Source: Paracamarosporium sp. OC-R06-R3 | Lineage: Eukaryota > Ascomycota > Dothideomycetes > Pleosporales > Didymosphaeriaceae | Direction of reading: 5' to 3' | DNA: 64,000 nucleotides | NCBI GenBank assembly: GCA_019828545.1 | Contig: JACVRA010000113.1 | Span: 186,001-250,000, forward strand | Shown here: positions 33,824-46,380 of the stretch, piece after piece | How the letters are laid out: each line of letters opens with the position of its first letter | How positions within the stretch are numbered: position 1 is the first letter of the stretch | Notes under the pieces: generated by a model | Told to the model about the DNA's origin: nothing | The model's input: the letters and a program-made list of their open reading frames with translations, nothing else | Databases searched by the model: none | Program-made: the position numbers and the translations under genes

Positions 33824-35613
33824 CTAATTCCTTCGTTTGAGCCTGCAAATAACATCAGTCTGTACGATGAAACTGGCATTGTGTGTTTTCCATGGCCTAT
33901 TATGAGCCATCTCCACTGTGAAGTTGCGCAACATTGAGGGCACAACCTTGTTAATTTCAGCAAGAGCAAGCTACAAGTACACCTAATTAGCAAGCTGCAG
34001 AACGATTTTAGTCCATCAATGTTCAGACTTACGTTCTTGCCAGCACATGGACGAGTTCCCACTCCGAATGAGATATAGGCTCTATCCATAGCTTTACATC
34101 GCTCTTCACTCTCCAGCCATCTTTCCGGCCTGAAAACATCGGTATCCTCGCCAAAGACGATTTTGTCCATTTGTACGATGTGCGGGTTCATACCGACTCG
34201 GTAGCCGGGTGGGATATAGTGTCCTGAAAGCTTGATACCTTCGGGTGGAGAATACCTCTGTATTTGCACGGCGAAGCTGGGAAATATCCTGGAGGCTTCT
34301 TTGATTACAGCGCCAACATATGGTAGAGAGGCGACGACCTCTTGTTGCTTTGGAGGCCAACTTAGCTTCCCAGTAGCAAAAGCCTCGTCGACCTCGGCAG
34401 TGGCCTTGGCCATAGTCTCAGGGTTCTTCATCATGTAGTAAAAGATAGCACGCAGTAGGATAGATATGCTATCTGCACCAGCCATACTGACAAGCTGAGT
34501 CAGTAAAGTGCGCTTATGAAATATAGTGTCGTTTGCTGCAACTTACATTCCGACATGCATTTCTGCCATGACGTTGTTTTCTGTGAAGTTGACCTTCTCC
34601 CCCTTCTCATGAACAATAGTAAGTAGCTGTGAAAGAATATCGTGGCGTTTCGACGTTGCTTCCTCCGCGGCCTTCATTTGCTCCTTCGTATTCTGGATAG
34701 CGACTGCCCGGATACCATCTACTGCAATTACGGCCTTCAGAAGCTTTGGGATAGCGACGGCACAAGCCATTACAGGATAGCGTAAGTAGGTCGGAGTCAT
34801 GGTGATAACAGAGAGAAAGGACACTAGAGGTTAGGTCACAATGTCAGCATTGATTTTTAGAGGTTGCCAATAGAGGCAGAAGCTGTAGTCCGAAAGGAAC
34901 ATACTGGCTAAGTGAACAGACTCAATGTATTTGCCATGGTTGTGACGATTTTCCATAAACCCGAATTGTTTTCCAAAGAAAACGGTGCCAATGATGTCAA
35001 ATGCATACCTAACAGGATATCAGACTTCTATTACCGTGGAAAGACACATATCTTACATCTCCAGCCATAGTCCAAAGTCGAAGCCCTCTTCTCTATCCGC
35101 AAATTCTCCCATGCGGTCAATGAACAAACGCAAACAATCATCCATCTGTTCTTCGTTCCGCAGAACGCTACTCATTGTGAAAGCGCCGGCAATGATTTTC
35201 TTGTACGCGGCATGGTCCTTATTGAGCAAAGTGGTGAACATATCCGGGCGTTCGTGGAAAGCAGGCACCGCTCGCCATGGTAAATACCATACTGTCTTTT
35301 CCAATGGCTTCTGTACACGATAGATGAGCGGAATTTCCGCGGGATTGCCCGAAGAGACCTCATCGGGAGCAATGCGAACAAGAGAGCCGTATTGGTTGTG
35401 TATTTTGCGTAGCTCACGTTCGAGATCTCCAACGTGCATTCTCCACATAAGCCATGTTCGCGAGATAGAGGGCCACAATGGCCCAGGGACTGATGAGAGA
35501 GGGTGGAAGGTACGAGTATATATGATCCAGCCAGTGTAGTATATTACAAAGGCAAGAGGTAAGAAAACAAAGGTCCAACCGCTCAGCTTGGTATCAATAG
35601 TAAGGAGTGCCAT
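33824..35613 (-). CDS. Cytochrome P450 monooxygenase (pisatin-demethylase-like type)
   Basis: Five exons on the minus strand (35057-35613, 34905-35008, 34547-34823, 34033-34486, 33824-33970) give 512 residues, a normal P450 length. The ATG is at 35613; the longer open frame has no upstream ATG. A hydrophobic anchor (about residues 10-35) and a proline hinge (VPGPLWP) mark an ER-bound enzyme. The I-helix AGADSIS, the K-helix Glu-x2-Arg in IKEASRIFP, PERW, and the haem loop FGVGTRPCAGKN with Cys460 are all present. The last exon adds the usual C-terminal strand region. The closest look is to fungal pisatin demethylase-type enzymes, but the substrate is unknown. It is divergent from the CFEM-GPCR gene. 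Confidence 0.92.
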
Positions 35614-36349
35614 TTGCAAAGTTGGCAATGCAGCTCGTGCAGCGGCTGGGTTGGCCCGTAGGACTGGTTCTATTTTAGACAGGACTCCATTCGTTCAAAA
35701 CTCGCACGACAGTAGAGATAAGTGGACTGATACACGGTCTGGACCCAAATAGCAGTCGTTGCGACCAGCCCCAGAAGTCGCATGGTTTCGGGACTGAAAC
35801 GGTTAGATTGTGCACAAGGTCCATATATTCTAGGCGGGAATAAAAGGTGCAAGGACAGTGAAAGATATGGTGTTATAGGATGTGGGCCGCTAATACGCAA
35901 CGCTCTGATATTATGGCTTCTTAGGTTTAGACAGTCCATAAAAATATGATTAATATCAGACGATGGAGCTGATCAGGTTTGTAAATGGGAGCGTCCCCGA
36001 TTGTCTCTGCGGGACGTTGCTGGGTCTAAAATCCTCCCCGCTGCAGGCTTACGAACGACATGGTCACGAACTAGAGGGTCGGCTCGGCTCTCCAGACGGG
36101 GATGGATGCGTTTCTCCAAGAACTGGGTCTGCAAGGACCCTTTGGAATAAGATGTTCCCTGTAGTGGTGACATTGAGCAGTTTTCCGGCAGGACCCATCG
36201 CGGCATCCTACAAACCCATGCTGCCACTAGGAACGCATTGAGGAGTTCCTAGGGTTTGCCCTTTGCTACTGCGAACCCTCATTTTCCTTCTCAAAATTAA
36301 GTCTCATACACTGGGGTTCGATCCGGCATTTTTTCCTCCTTCGATACTC
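35614..36349. promoter_or_regulatory. Divergent region between P450 and CFEM-GPCR genes
   Basis: This is 736 bp with no convincing gene. A GGTTCGATCC string followed by six T at 36314-36332 resembles a tRNA B box plus terminator, but no tRNA folds around it. Confidence 0.5.
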
Positions 36350-37935
36350 ATGATGCGGTGGCCGGCTTTTCTGGCCCTCATACTTGCTTTGATCAGCTTC
36401 GCGATAAGTCCGGTGTTGGGTCAGCTTCCTGACTGCGCTGTAAGGACTTGTTGGTATGGAACCTGGGATAGAATGGCTGATATTGTACAGCAATCATGCT
36501 TTGTATCGGCAGTAGGCAACCAGACGGAGTGCGCGCCCGACAATATACCCTGCATTTGCGCATCACCCTCGATAAATGCAGCGATACAAGGCTGTGTGGG
36601 TATAGCTTGCACTGTCAGAGAAGCTCTAGGTACGTCTCGTACACTCAGAACGTTACCTCGAGAAGCACAGCCTTACCAGAGTAGTGGCCGTTAATACCAC
36701 ACAAACCATGTGCGAAGCGCCAGTTCGTGATAAGAGCGACGTTTTGTTATGGGTCTCCATTGTTTCCGGCGCCTTAGCCTTACTTGCCATAATCATGCGA
36801 AGCACCGTCGCATACATGGCACGCCGTTACAGATGGGATGATGCATGCGCTATTGCAGCCTGGGCTTTCTCGATCCCTCTGACTATACTGCAATTCATCA
36901 CACCTGGCCTTGGACTCGGCAAGGACACTTGGACGGTCGAACCGACAAACATAACACAAGTCCTGAAAGTCAGTCATAAACCGGTACTCGTTGATCCTCT
37001 CTTCTGATTCGTCTCTCTAGATGATTTACGCATCACAAGCTGGTTACTTTATATCAATCGGCTTTACGAAGTTGACCTTCCTGTTCTTCTTCCTCTACAT
37101 TTTTCCAACGCAAGGCGTTCGTACGGCAGTCTTTATACTCATGGGGATTACAATATGCCACTCGATCGGATTTGAACTGGCTCTGATATTCTCCTGTCGA
37201 CCAATCAGAGCCGTCTGGACGGGTTGGATGAAGGAAGAGCCGTTCGATTACTGCATGAATCAAAACGCCTTTATCTACGCCGCAGCTGGTACTAATATTG
37301 CTATCGATTTGGGTATCTTGGCCATCCCAATTCCGCAGCTGCTAAAGTTAAAATTGAGTCTGAGGAGAAAGCTTTTCCTGCTCTTGATTTTTGGTGTTGG
37401 CTTCTTGTGAGTGGTTTCAGATGTTTGCGCATCTTGAGGTACTGACAAGAAGAATAGAACAATGATAGTTTCATGCGTACGCATACAGTCTATCGCCACC
37501 TACGGAAACTCAGCAAACCCCATATATGATAGCCTTGAAGCTGCCCTCTACTCAGTCGTCGAACAAAATGTTGGAATCATTTGCATTTGCATGCCCATGT
37601 TCAGGCGATTCCTCGCCAGACTGATACCCAAGTGCTTTGCAAGTACTGAGGATGATTCGAACTACAAGGTACGACTTTACATCATGTGCGCATAATTAGA
37701 AGGTTGGCTGATGGTGTTTTTGAAATCGCAGTACAACGGTGACTCGCCCAATGCTAGAATATCCAGCGCGAAACGGAACACTCCAAAACATAAGAAGTCG
37801 ACATTGGGCGGAAGTCTCTTCGAGACCCAGATTACGAAGACTGTGGATACAAGAGTAACGTCGACGCAGTTGGATGATGAAGTACGCCTTGTGGAGCTGC
37901 AAACAAATAGCAGAAATCTGGCACCCAGCGTATGA
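36350..37935 (+). CDS. CFEM-domain PTH11-like G-protein-coupled receptor
   Basis: Exons 36350-36629, 36685-36968, 37021-37406, 37458-37668 and 37732-37935 give 454 residues with every phase agreeing. A signal peptide (about 1-25) is followed by a CFEM-type Cys-rich ectodomain (about 27-110, with the CICAS core). Seven hydrophobic segments come next, starting near VLLWVSIVSGALALLAII. The first loop carries the YRWDDACAIAAW motif typical of the fungal Rhodopsin-like/PTH11 class. A basic Ser/Thr-rich cytoplasmic tail ends the protein. PTH11 of the rice blast fungus senses surface cues for appressorium formation (established). Similar receptors are numerous in plant-associated ascomycetes. The ligand here is unknown. 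Confidence 0.92.
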
Positions 37936-38630
37936 TGTGTCGAGACAGGCACAGCTATGGTATGAATTTCTAGACGAATCACTATTGTACGACTCAGCTG
38001 TGAGATATTTGCGGATAAACGTTGCACAAATGGTTGGCTCTGATCCGACAAAAATGTCCGACATCATCATTGCATGCGCTCGCGGCTTGGTTGAGACAAC
38101 TATCATGGTAGTGAGCATTGACCTTGCGATATATGCTAGTGGCAGAAGCACATACGCAGGGTAGACACAGGCACTGCTTCGTTGGTTTAGGCAGTTGGAT
38201 ATTACTGCTGTACGAAGCTGCACTATACTAATCATAGAATCGCCTTGGTCAGAGGGAAGGAGACTCGCCAGTCTCGGATCAATGATAATTTTCCAAAGAC
38301 TTAAATTTCGATATATAATTGCACCAAGCCCTCCACCTTCAGTTGATACACCATAGTCGCCTCCTTCCAGCGTATTAATAGGCGGCATGATTGTATATCT
38401 GTTTATGATAATACCGATGTTCTGCGACGTCAAAACAATGCACCAGGTACCACGGCAATGGAACTGAAGCAACACATTCCGCACTATCGCCTCCTTGCTT
38501 CGCGGCTTACGCGCCGATCCTCCATATATATCCGGTATTCTCTCAGGGAGACTCCGTATCTACTCCTGTTTTAGTCTCTACAACTCAAGCAAATCGATTT
38601 CATCATCAACTTTCTGGACGTTTGAGCATA
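37936..38630. other. Intergenic interval between GPCR and RBR ligase genes
   Basis: This holds the 3' flank of the GPCR gene and the RBR promoter. A minus-strand open frame (37696-38484) overlaps the GPCR last exon and has no family features, so I treat it as a shadow. Confidence 0.5.
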
Positions 38631-40060
38631 ATGAGCAACTGCACCACAGTTCTTCCTGTCGAAGCCGACCAACCAAACATCCTCGATGATGAGATAACGG
38701 CATGGACTCTACAATTAGAGGAGACGGGTATACATGGCCTGAATGGCAAAGGAAAATTTCCTGCTGGAAGCCCACCAGACAGTGCCATCGCATTTGACAA
38801 TTTTCATTACGAGATTGAAGCGCACCTGTCATTCTTGCGCGATGTAAAGCTCGCGCATAGCATGGCTCTTGCGGTAAACACAGACGCGGATGCCATCGCT
38901 GAGCTTACTACTCCAGAACAACAAGCGCAAGATGATCGAGATTTTGCGTTACAACTCGGTGGTTTCATGTGTGACGATGATTCAGACACGGCCGAACCTT
39001 CCGCAAGTCGAGCAAATATCGTACCGCATTGGTTAACTACTATGCCCACTTCTACACGTGTTATCGACGACACAGAGCATACAAGTAGCACCGGTATTGA
39101 AGTACCGTATACCTACACAGAGCGGCAAGCTAATGCTTTCGAAAAGCTATCGCAACAGTTCGACTGTTCGGTCTGTTTCGAGACATTCCACGCACCTTCC
39201 ATTATCTCCTTGGAATGTGGAGATCGCTACTGCTTAGGCTGCCTCAAAAATCTCTTCGTACGCGCAACACGGGATGAGACACTTTTTCCGCCGAGATGCT
39301 GTCGACAACCAATTGCCGTGGCAGTCGTTGCCAACGAGCTTACAAACGCTCAGCTCAAAGCTTTCAAACTGGCTGAGGTGGAGTTCAACACAGGTGACAG
39401 GACCTACTGCAGCAATTTCAGTTGTGGGTCGTTCATCCCCCCATCAGATGTCATGGTGGACAAGGCGTTTTGTGTGCAATGTGGGAGTGAGACCTGCGCG
39501 ATCTGCAAGGGTGAATTTCACCAGAATACAGACTGTCCTTACGATGCGGCTCTGCATGGGACACTGGCCCTGGCAGAAAAAGAGAACTGGCAGCGGTGTT
39601 ACTCGTGCGGCCAGTTAGTGGAGCTGGACCATGGGTGCAACCATATGACGTGGGTTTTGCTTCTCGAGAATTTGTATTCCGTTTGCTAACATAGATTTTA
39701 AGATGCAAGTGTGGTGCCCAATTTTGTTACATATGTGGCACAAAATGGAAGACGTGTAAATGCGAGAATTGGGACGAGCATAGGCTTTATACAAGAGCGC
39801 ATGAGGTGATACGTCGAGACGCACCGCGTGCTTTGCCGCATGCGCAACTGGATCATCGTCAATTCAAGCGCGTTACCAATTGGCTTCGCGAGAATGCAGA
39901 ATGTAGGCATCTTGAATGGCATATACGAGACCCGGCCAACTCCAACTGGCTTCCGCGACTGCAGTGCGACATGTGCAGACAGGGATATTCGGAACTCGCA
40001 CAGTGTACGCAATGCCTAGCCATGGCATGCCGTGACTGTCGCAGAAATCAGATGAGATAG
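38631..40060 (+). CDS. RING-between-RING (RBR) E3 ubiquitin ligase
   Basis: Exons 38631-39649 and 39703-40060 (53-nt GTGGGT...AAG intron, phase 2) give 458 residues. An acidic N-terminal part holds no clear motif. From Cys179 a RING1 (CSVCFETF...CLGCLKNLF...CC) is followed by an IBR (YCSNFSCGSFI...CVQCGSETCAICK) and a RING2 that spans the intron (CYSCGQLVELDHGCNHMT joined to CKCGAQFCYICG). RBR ligases form a ubiquitin thioester on a RING2 cysteine, here probably the one in HGCNHMTC (family knowledge). A further Cys pair set near the C-terminus (CDMCRQGY...CTQCLAMACRDC) could bind one more zinc. The layout matches the many IBR-finger proteins of filamentous fungi. Target unknown. Confidence 0.9.
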
Positions 40061-40643
40061 GGATAAAGGGGGTGTATGGTGAATCCGTTTCGATATTTGG
40101 TTGCAAGAGATGTCGGGCTCGAGATAGCTGTCAACAGTAAACACAACCAACTGGAAATGCATGTCAAATTTGAATTCAAAGAATGCTTGATTGGAATCGG
40201 CCTTGCATGTCGCGCATGGAGTCCAAGTCAGTTGCGTATCTCTCTGTCCTTTGGTATAATGTACAACCCACATCCTATTATGAGGGCAAATCTAGCGCTG
40301 AGCATGCAGTGGCTCAAACGTTTACTCGAGCCCTCGAGCGAACGTCCGTTTCTCGACGGCGTTACAGTGCAGAGCCAAGAAGAAATGATAGGCGTTGGAA
40401 AGTTTAGGTCACGGAGATGGAGTAGTGGATCCTCCCATGATTCGGTAGATCTTGGGGAAGCATCGGTTGTGGGGATGCGGGGTGAGCGTCTTCGAACCAG
40501 TAGTGGTCGGGAACCATCTTCCTCCTGGCTAGCGGCAGAGCTTTCCCGCCAAACTCGCAGTGGTTGGAGCAACTTAAACAATGCGCCAACCGTTGCTTGA
40601 TCGTCTCCAATTCACCTAGGATTTCCTCTATCCAGCCGCCAAA
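40061..40643. other. Intergenic interval; one doubtful ORF
   Basis: The interval separates the RBR and alcohol dehydrogenase genes. An ATG-started frame of 174 codons (40076-40600) fills it, but it has no family features and leaves no room for the ADH promoter. I do not call it a gene. Confidence 0.4.
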
Positions 40644-41919
40644 ATGAGCCCAAAGACAATGTTTGCGCAACAGTATGTTGATTCCATGGCGCATAACACC
40701 ATATCTAACCGATGTCAGATACGATGCGCGCGACAACAAACTCCACTTGAACAGAGTCCCAATACCAGAGCCCCACGAGCACGAACTGCTCATCAAGATC
40801 AAGAATGCCTCCCTCTGCCATTCCGACGTCATGTTGTTTCAACCCAATGATCAAGGTCTCATTCTTGGCAAGAACCCGGTTACTATTGGGCACGAGGCAA
40901 CTGGAACTGTTGTTGGTCGTGGGTCAGGTGAGGCTGCAAACAAGTTCAAGGAAGGTGACGATGTTGGGTTTCTATGCGCCGTAGACTGCTGCTTCACTTG
41001 TTCCAACTGCAGAAATGTCCACAACTCGTGGTGTATTACGGGCAACACAAAGATGCAAGGTTTCACTCTGGATGGGTACTTCCAAGAATACGCCGTTGTT
41101 GATGCGCGGGCTGCCATGGTCCTGCCAGAAGGACGTACGTAGTATCGTGAAGGGAGGCGAGAGCTGAAAGCCGAGCTAACATGCCTACAGTCGATGTCAA
41201 GACGGCGGCTCCGCTTTTCTGTGCTGGTGTCACAGCCTTTCACGGAATTCAAGACTGCGAACTCAATCCAGGACAATGGGTGGCTATAATAGGGTGCGGT
41301 GGCCTAGGACACTTGGGCATCCAATATGCGAAGTAAGTGGTATCGAGTTGGCCATTGTCTTATGTTAACGCTTCACAGAGCCATGGGGCTTAAGGTCATC
41401 GGACTAGACATTGCCGACCAGGCTCTCGAAGAAGCAAATTCTTGTGGTGCGGACCACGTGTTCAATTCGATCAAGGACAAGGACTGGAAAGAAAGGGTGA
41501 TTGAAATAACGGGTGGGGGTGTTGATGCGGCGGTGAACTTCACTGCGTCTAAGAAGTCATACGACGACTGTCCAGCTATCATCAAACCTGGACAGGGCCT
41601 TCTGATGGTGGTCGGCATCCCTCAAGAGCCATTGCAACTCAATGCATTGGACATTGCCCTGGGTCGGTTTCGCGTCAAAGGCTCCAACAACGGAAGTAAG
41701 CGCATCTTTAGTAAAGCGGAAGCATTCAAACGCAGCTGACGATCAATAGCTTGTTACAACATGCGACCGGCTATCGAGTTCAGCGCGAAACACAACATCA
41801 AGCCGCACCAGACGCTTTTCCAGTTGGACGAACTGCCGAAGATGATCGAATTGATGAATTCACACAAGGCACAGGGTCGCATGGGCGTCGTTTTCGAGGG
41901 AGGGAAGAGCAACCTGTAG
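40644..41919 (+). CDS. Zinc-dependent alcohol dehydrogenase
   Basis: Exons 40644-40672, 40719-41134, 41191-41332, 41379-41695 and 41750-41919 give 357 residues with all phases agreeing. The first intron (46 nt, GTATGT...CTAAC...CAG) removes a stretch that otherwise hides the true start, and splicing gives the typical MSPKTMFAQQYDA head. Catalytic-zinc residues are visible: Cys43 in ASLCHSD and His68-Glu69 in GHEATG. The structural-zinc set is Cys101, 104, 107 and 115. NAD(P) binding is shown by IGCGGLGHLGIQYAK. The architecture is that of tetrameric fungal ADHs of the medium-chain family. The natural alcohol is not determined, and the weak substrate-loop match leaves other secondary alcohols possible. 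Confidence 0.92.
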
Positions 41920-42227
41920 AGAGCATTAGTTAATACCAGAATGCACGTTAAGCGGTGTGAAGCCAGCGACGTAATTACTTGAGCGTTATGAAACGAACAT
42001 GCAGCTATGACTCGTGATGCGAAGTGGGAGTTGAACATTGGGGACCGGTTGCCGGGGAAACCGCGACCGATGCCGCTTTCAGCTCAAGCGCCCGCGGCTG
42101 CATCAACACGACGCGCCCCACCACGCTGCATTCTCGACACGACCTTCACGACCGCGACGCGCCCAGGTTTGGACTTTGTTTGCAATACCCGATTTTTTCT
42201 TCCTTCTTTTTGATACCCTGCGGCGCC
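41920..42227. other. Short intergenic interval
   Basis: These 308 bp hold the 3' flank of the ADH gene and the promoter and leader of the checkpoint kinase gene. No gene is seen. Confidence 0.5.
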
Positions 42228-45200
42228 ATGGGCTCCGATGATTTGATCGACTTCGAGGTGATCGAGAACCAAAAGGAGAACATCCAGGCTCTACCAAGCG
42301 GGCGCTCCGCCAAAGCGCTCGCACAACTCTACACGCCGCCGCTTTCTTCCGCTACGGGCAAGACTCCTTCCCCGTCCCAGATACAGGATGCACATTTCGA
42401 GACGCGCCAGGAGTTCGAGAAGGAGCTCGAGGCAATCGACGAGTCCGACGACCCTCTCGATGTTTACGACCGCTACGTAAAGTGGACACTAGACGCATAC
42501 CCTTCCGCGCAAAACACATCACAGTCACAGCTCTGCCCTCTTCTAGAGCGTGCAACAAAAGCCTTCCAGTCGTCGTCGCACTACAAAAACGATCCGCGCT
42601 ACCTGAAGCTGTGGCTGCACTACATCCGCCTCTTTTCGGATACACCACGAGAGACATTTGCATACCTCGCACGACACAACATCGGTGATAAGCTCGCTCT
42701 GTATTATGAAGAATTTGCGGCCTGGCTGGAGACGGCTGGACGCTGGACGCAAGCTGAAGAGGTGTACAGCATGGGAATTGACAAGGAGGCACGTCCCGTC
42801 GAGCGCCTTGTTCGCAAATATGGCGAATTTCAACATCGATTCGAAAGCCGACCACAGCAGGCTGCCGAACCTACCAGCCCTGCGCTCCCGACCGTGCGAC
42901 CTGCGCTCGCGGCAAAGCTCGACCCTTTCGCGACCGGACCGGCCGATCCGCAAGCACAAAGTCGGGCACAAATGGGAGGAACTTCTTCAAAATCTGGAAG
43001 AGCAAAGCTCGCCATCTTTGCAGACGGTGACGAGCCACCAAAACCCAGTTCTAGCGGAAGTTCGAAAGGGTGGGACAGCATTGGGTCTTTAGCAGATCGA
43101 AAGAAAGAGAACACGCCTGAGGCACGGTCATGGGTTGGAGAGACACTGAAGGTCGGAAAGAAGAACACTGGTGTCCAGAAGATGATGATCTTCAAGGACG
43201 AGGTAAGTCGTACAAGTCCGCCATAGCCCTATATATATTTACGAGCACAGGACTAACTGGTATGGCTTTTGCCTTTTGTGTATTGTAGACTACACTGGTA
43301 CCTAATGATGAAGATGCAATGCCTCATCCAGTTCACTCAGAAAAACCGACCGTGAATCCAAAAACCGGAAATGTAGAAGTTCGTTTCGCAAACTTTCAAT
43401 TAATATATCCTAGGCGTGGTGCAGAGTGCTCTTTCGAAGAACTGCGAGCGAGACATCGCGGATGGCTGGACATGGACTGGGCGGCTATCCGGAAAAACAA
43501 TCATGGGGACGCTAACACTGCAAATCTAGAGAGTTTAGAGGAAACTTCTACTCCACAGGAAATTCCTCCGGTCTCCCATGAGCAGGAGAAGGCACACGAG
43601 GAGGTTCTCGTCCATGTGGATCCGGAGCCAGCTTCAGAAGCAGTACCTCCATCACTAGCAGAGGATGAGAAGAAGAAGAACACCAGACTTCATATTCACA
43701 TGGATGCAGAGCCAGCACCCCTGCTGGAAGAAGAGCAGAAGGAGGTTGGCATGAAACTTCAGATACATGTCGATGAAGAAGTTGCGCCACAGTCTTGCTC
43801 TCCTGCGCAGAAGGTACAGAAGAAGAATAAATTATTTGCTGTCCTTGCAGATGAAGAGTCTGGATCGCAAGCAACGCCATTGGCACAAAGAGAACCTAAG
43901 AGAGAAGGTTCCAAAACCCAGACTGTTCCCTTAAAAGGCATTGAAGACGAGATGATCTTGAACGATGAGAACACGCCTCCCTCACAGCTGGAGGTTGAAA
44001 AAGCGAAGGCTACTAAGAAGGCTAGACGAGAAGAACGTTCTAATCGAACCCGAAAAATCAAGGTAATGGAGGTCAAAGAAATTCGCAATGAAACACAGAC
44101 AAGTAAGTAATAGGCGCAATGACGCTATAAATTCCTCAGCACTAATATAACAAAGTTCAAACAAATCTGGATTCTCCCACAGGCCGCAAAATCCGACGTA
44201 AAAAGCTGGGTAAAGAAGCTACGATGACCTTGCATACCAAGGAAGCCATGGAAGAAATCTATGACATCTTTAATGAACCTTTGAAGGAGGCTACGGAGAC
44301 AACTACTGATGTAGAGAGTGAAGAAGAAACGAGTGACGGCGAAGATGATGACGACTACACCAGCGCTGGTGAGAGTACAGGCACTGGTCACCTGTCTTGC
44401 GCCACAAGCGAATTTGGTGACGAAACCACTGCCGCGGACTTCACCCTCGGCACGACAATCGGGGACGATGAGGTAGAAGAGAGCGAGGCGGATGAAACTG
44501 ATACCAAGAGCGTATCAGCATGGTCCGAATTTACCGAAAGCAAACACGTACCAAAGGAGCACAGACAATCTGGATCAGAGGATGAAGGCGAGGATTCAGA
44601 GGACGATTCTTTCAGTGAAGTGTCACATTCCCACGACCCTATCGATGATCAACCTGAGAACCTTGTTACACCCACGTCCCCAGAACATCCTTCTCATTCG
44701 CTACCAACGCGTTACGTGCCTGTGCCTCCTGATAACTACAATGCGCCTACGGGACCATACCGCGACCCTGCGATCGCCGCTAATAATCGTCTACCATTTA
44801 TGACACCAATCGTGGAGAAGACTGAGTCGTCACTAGGGATTGCAACAGCCCATGCTCAAAAGGATTATTTCTCGGCAAAAACCCCGTCACGTTCCAAAGG
44901 TACCCCAGCTGTCATTGAAGACGACGACGAGACATGGAGCAGTCCTTTCCAAGAAGCGCTTGTGCCATCAGTTGATGGTCCTGGAAAAGTTACCAAGCTT
45001 GCTCTGCGAGAGACAAAACCAGTGAAAGAGCCTCTGGCTGAGTCAAAACCGAAAGCTCTCGCCACGAAAGATGTTAGCACCATAGACGCGAAGCCAAAAG
45101 GTCCTATCATCCATGACGCACGGTGTAATCCTGTTGGCGAGGCAATCCGAGAAACAATCCTCCGAGATATACAGCCCCCATTAGATTCGTATGATGGATA

Positions 45201-46380
45201 TTTTGCAGATACAGAGTGCGTTTATGGCAAGGGTGCAGAGATACGAAAGTATACAAAAGCTGTGTCTAAAATGAACAGCCGAACTTCAAGTGATAAAACG
45301 ACGACAAACCTCACCGTACCGCCCACTCTTCGCTTTACGGGTAGTCAGAAGACGTATACTGTTAAGAAAGAGCTCGGAAAGGGTGCTTTCGCTCCCGTCT
45401 ATCTGGCCGAGAGTACTTCCATCGAAGAAGAACAGGACGAGAATCAGCCCATACGAATGGGCAAAGGCGACTTCGGTGTCAAGCGTAATTCTCTGGAAGC
45501 ACTCAAAATGGAAGAACCGCCTTCGCCATGGGAATTCTATATCATGCGCCAAGCCAAGAGGCGTCTAGGTGTCTCTCGTGCAGCAGAGTCGGTTATTCAT
45601 GCATACGAGATGCACATATTCAAAGATGAGTGCTATCTGGTAGAGGAGTTTCGAGACCAGGGTACATTGCTCGACCTAGTCAATGTTGCCCGCGCAGATA
45701 ATGGCGTCATGGACGAGCAGCTCGCGATGTTCTTCACCATCGAGCTCTTCCGGACAGTAGAGGCACTACACTCGAAAGGTCTGATTCATGGCGACTTAAA
45801 GGCAGATAATATCCTCGTGCGATTCGATGCGCTATCCAAAGATGAGCAATGGGACTCCCAGTACAAACGGGACGGCCGGAATGGCTGGGCATCCAAGGGT
45901 ATCGCCCTGATCGACTTCGGTCGGGGTATCGACATGAAGGTCTTCAAACCCGATGTACAATTCATCGCTGATTGGCCCACTACTGAAGCCGATTGCGCTG
46001 AAATGCGCGAGCTCCGACCTTGGACGTACCAAATCGACTATCATGGTCTCGCAGGCATCATTCACAACCTTCTCTTTGGAAAGTATATCTCGACAGTGGC
46101 TGAAAGGGTAGCAACGCTCGGTGCTGGTGCAACGAAGACGTACCGCATTAAAGAAAGCTTGAAGAGGTACTGGCAAATAGAGATCTGGCAAGAAGCTCTG
46201 GATCTGCTATTGAATCCATTAATGCATCTAGAAGCTGAAGAAGGCCGAAAAATGCCGGTCTCAAGGGGGATGAGGGATGTGAGAGAAAAGATGGAAGTGT
46301 GGCTGGAGGCAAACTGCGAGAAAGGAGTAGGTCTGAAGGCATTGGTGAGGAGGATGGAGGAGGCTGTCAGGAAGAGGTGA
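42228..46380 (+). CDS. MadBub spindle-checkpoint kinase (BUB1/MAD3 homologue)
   Basis: Exons 42228-43202, 43289-44102 and 44183-46380 give 1328 residues with phases agreeing. A KEN box lies at residues 16-18, followed by the Mad3/BUB1 homology region I (a TPR-like helical domain, about 55-220, with WTLDAYPS and LHYIRLFSDTP). A second KEN box is at 293-295. A GLEBS-type Bub3-binding motif (SFEELRA) lies at about 373-379. A long acidic, disordered middle follows. The C-terminal kinase has a glycine loop at about 995-999, HGDLKADN at 1132-1139 and DFG at 1174-1176. Mad3-type KEN boxes and a Bub1 kinase in one protein mean that a single gene can cover both roles, blocking APC/C-Cdc20 and signalling at kinetochores. 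Confidence 0.93.

Noticed and set aside
36300..36332. GGTTCGATCC plus T6, resembling the 3' end of a tRNA
   Set aside because: The flanks do not pair as a T stem or acceptor stem, and the string lies in the leader of the CFEM-GPCR gene.
37696..38484. 262-codon minus-strand frame past the GPCR gene
   Set aside because: It overlaps the last GPCR exon and has no signal, domain or plausible composition.
40076..40600. 174-codon ATG frame between the RBR and ADH genes
   Set aside because: No family features, no neighbour logic, and it would fill the ADH promoter. It might still be a small unknown gene, but I cannot support it.
30834..41919. Idea that the P450, ADH, regulator and dehydrogenase form a secondary-metabolite cluster
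   Set aside because: There is no polyketide, peptide or terpene synthase in the window, and housekeeping genes lie on both sides.
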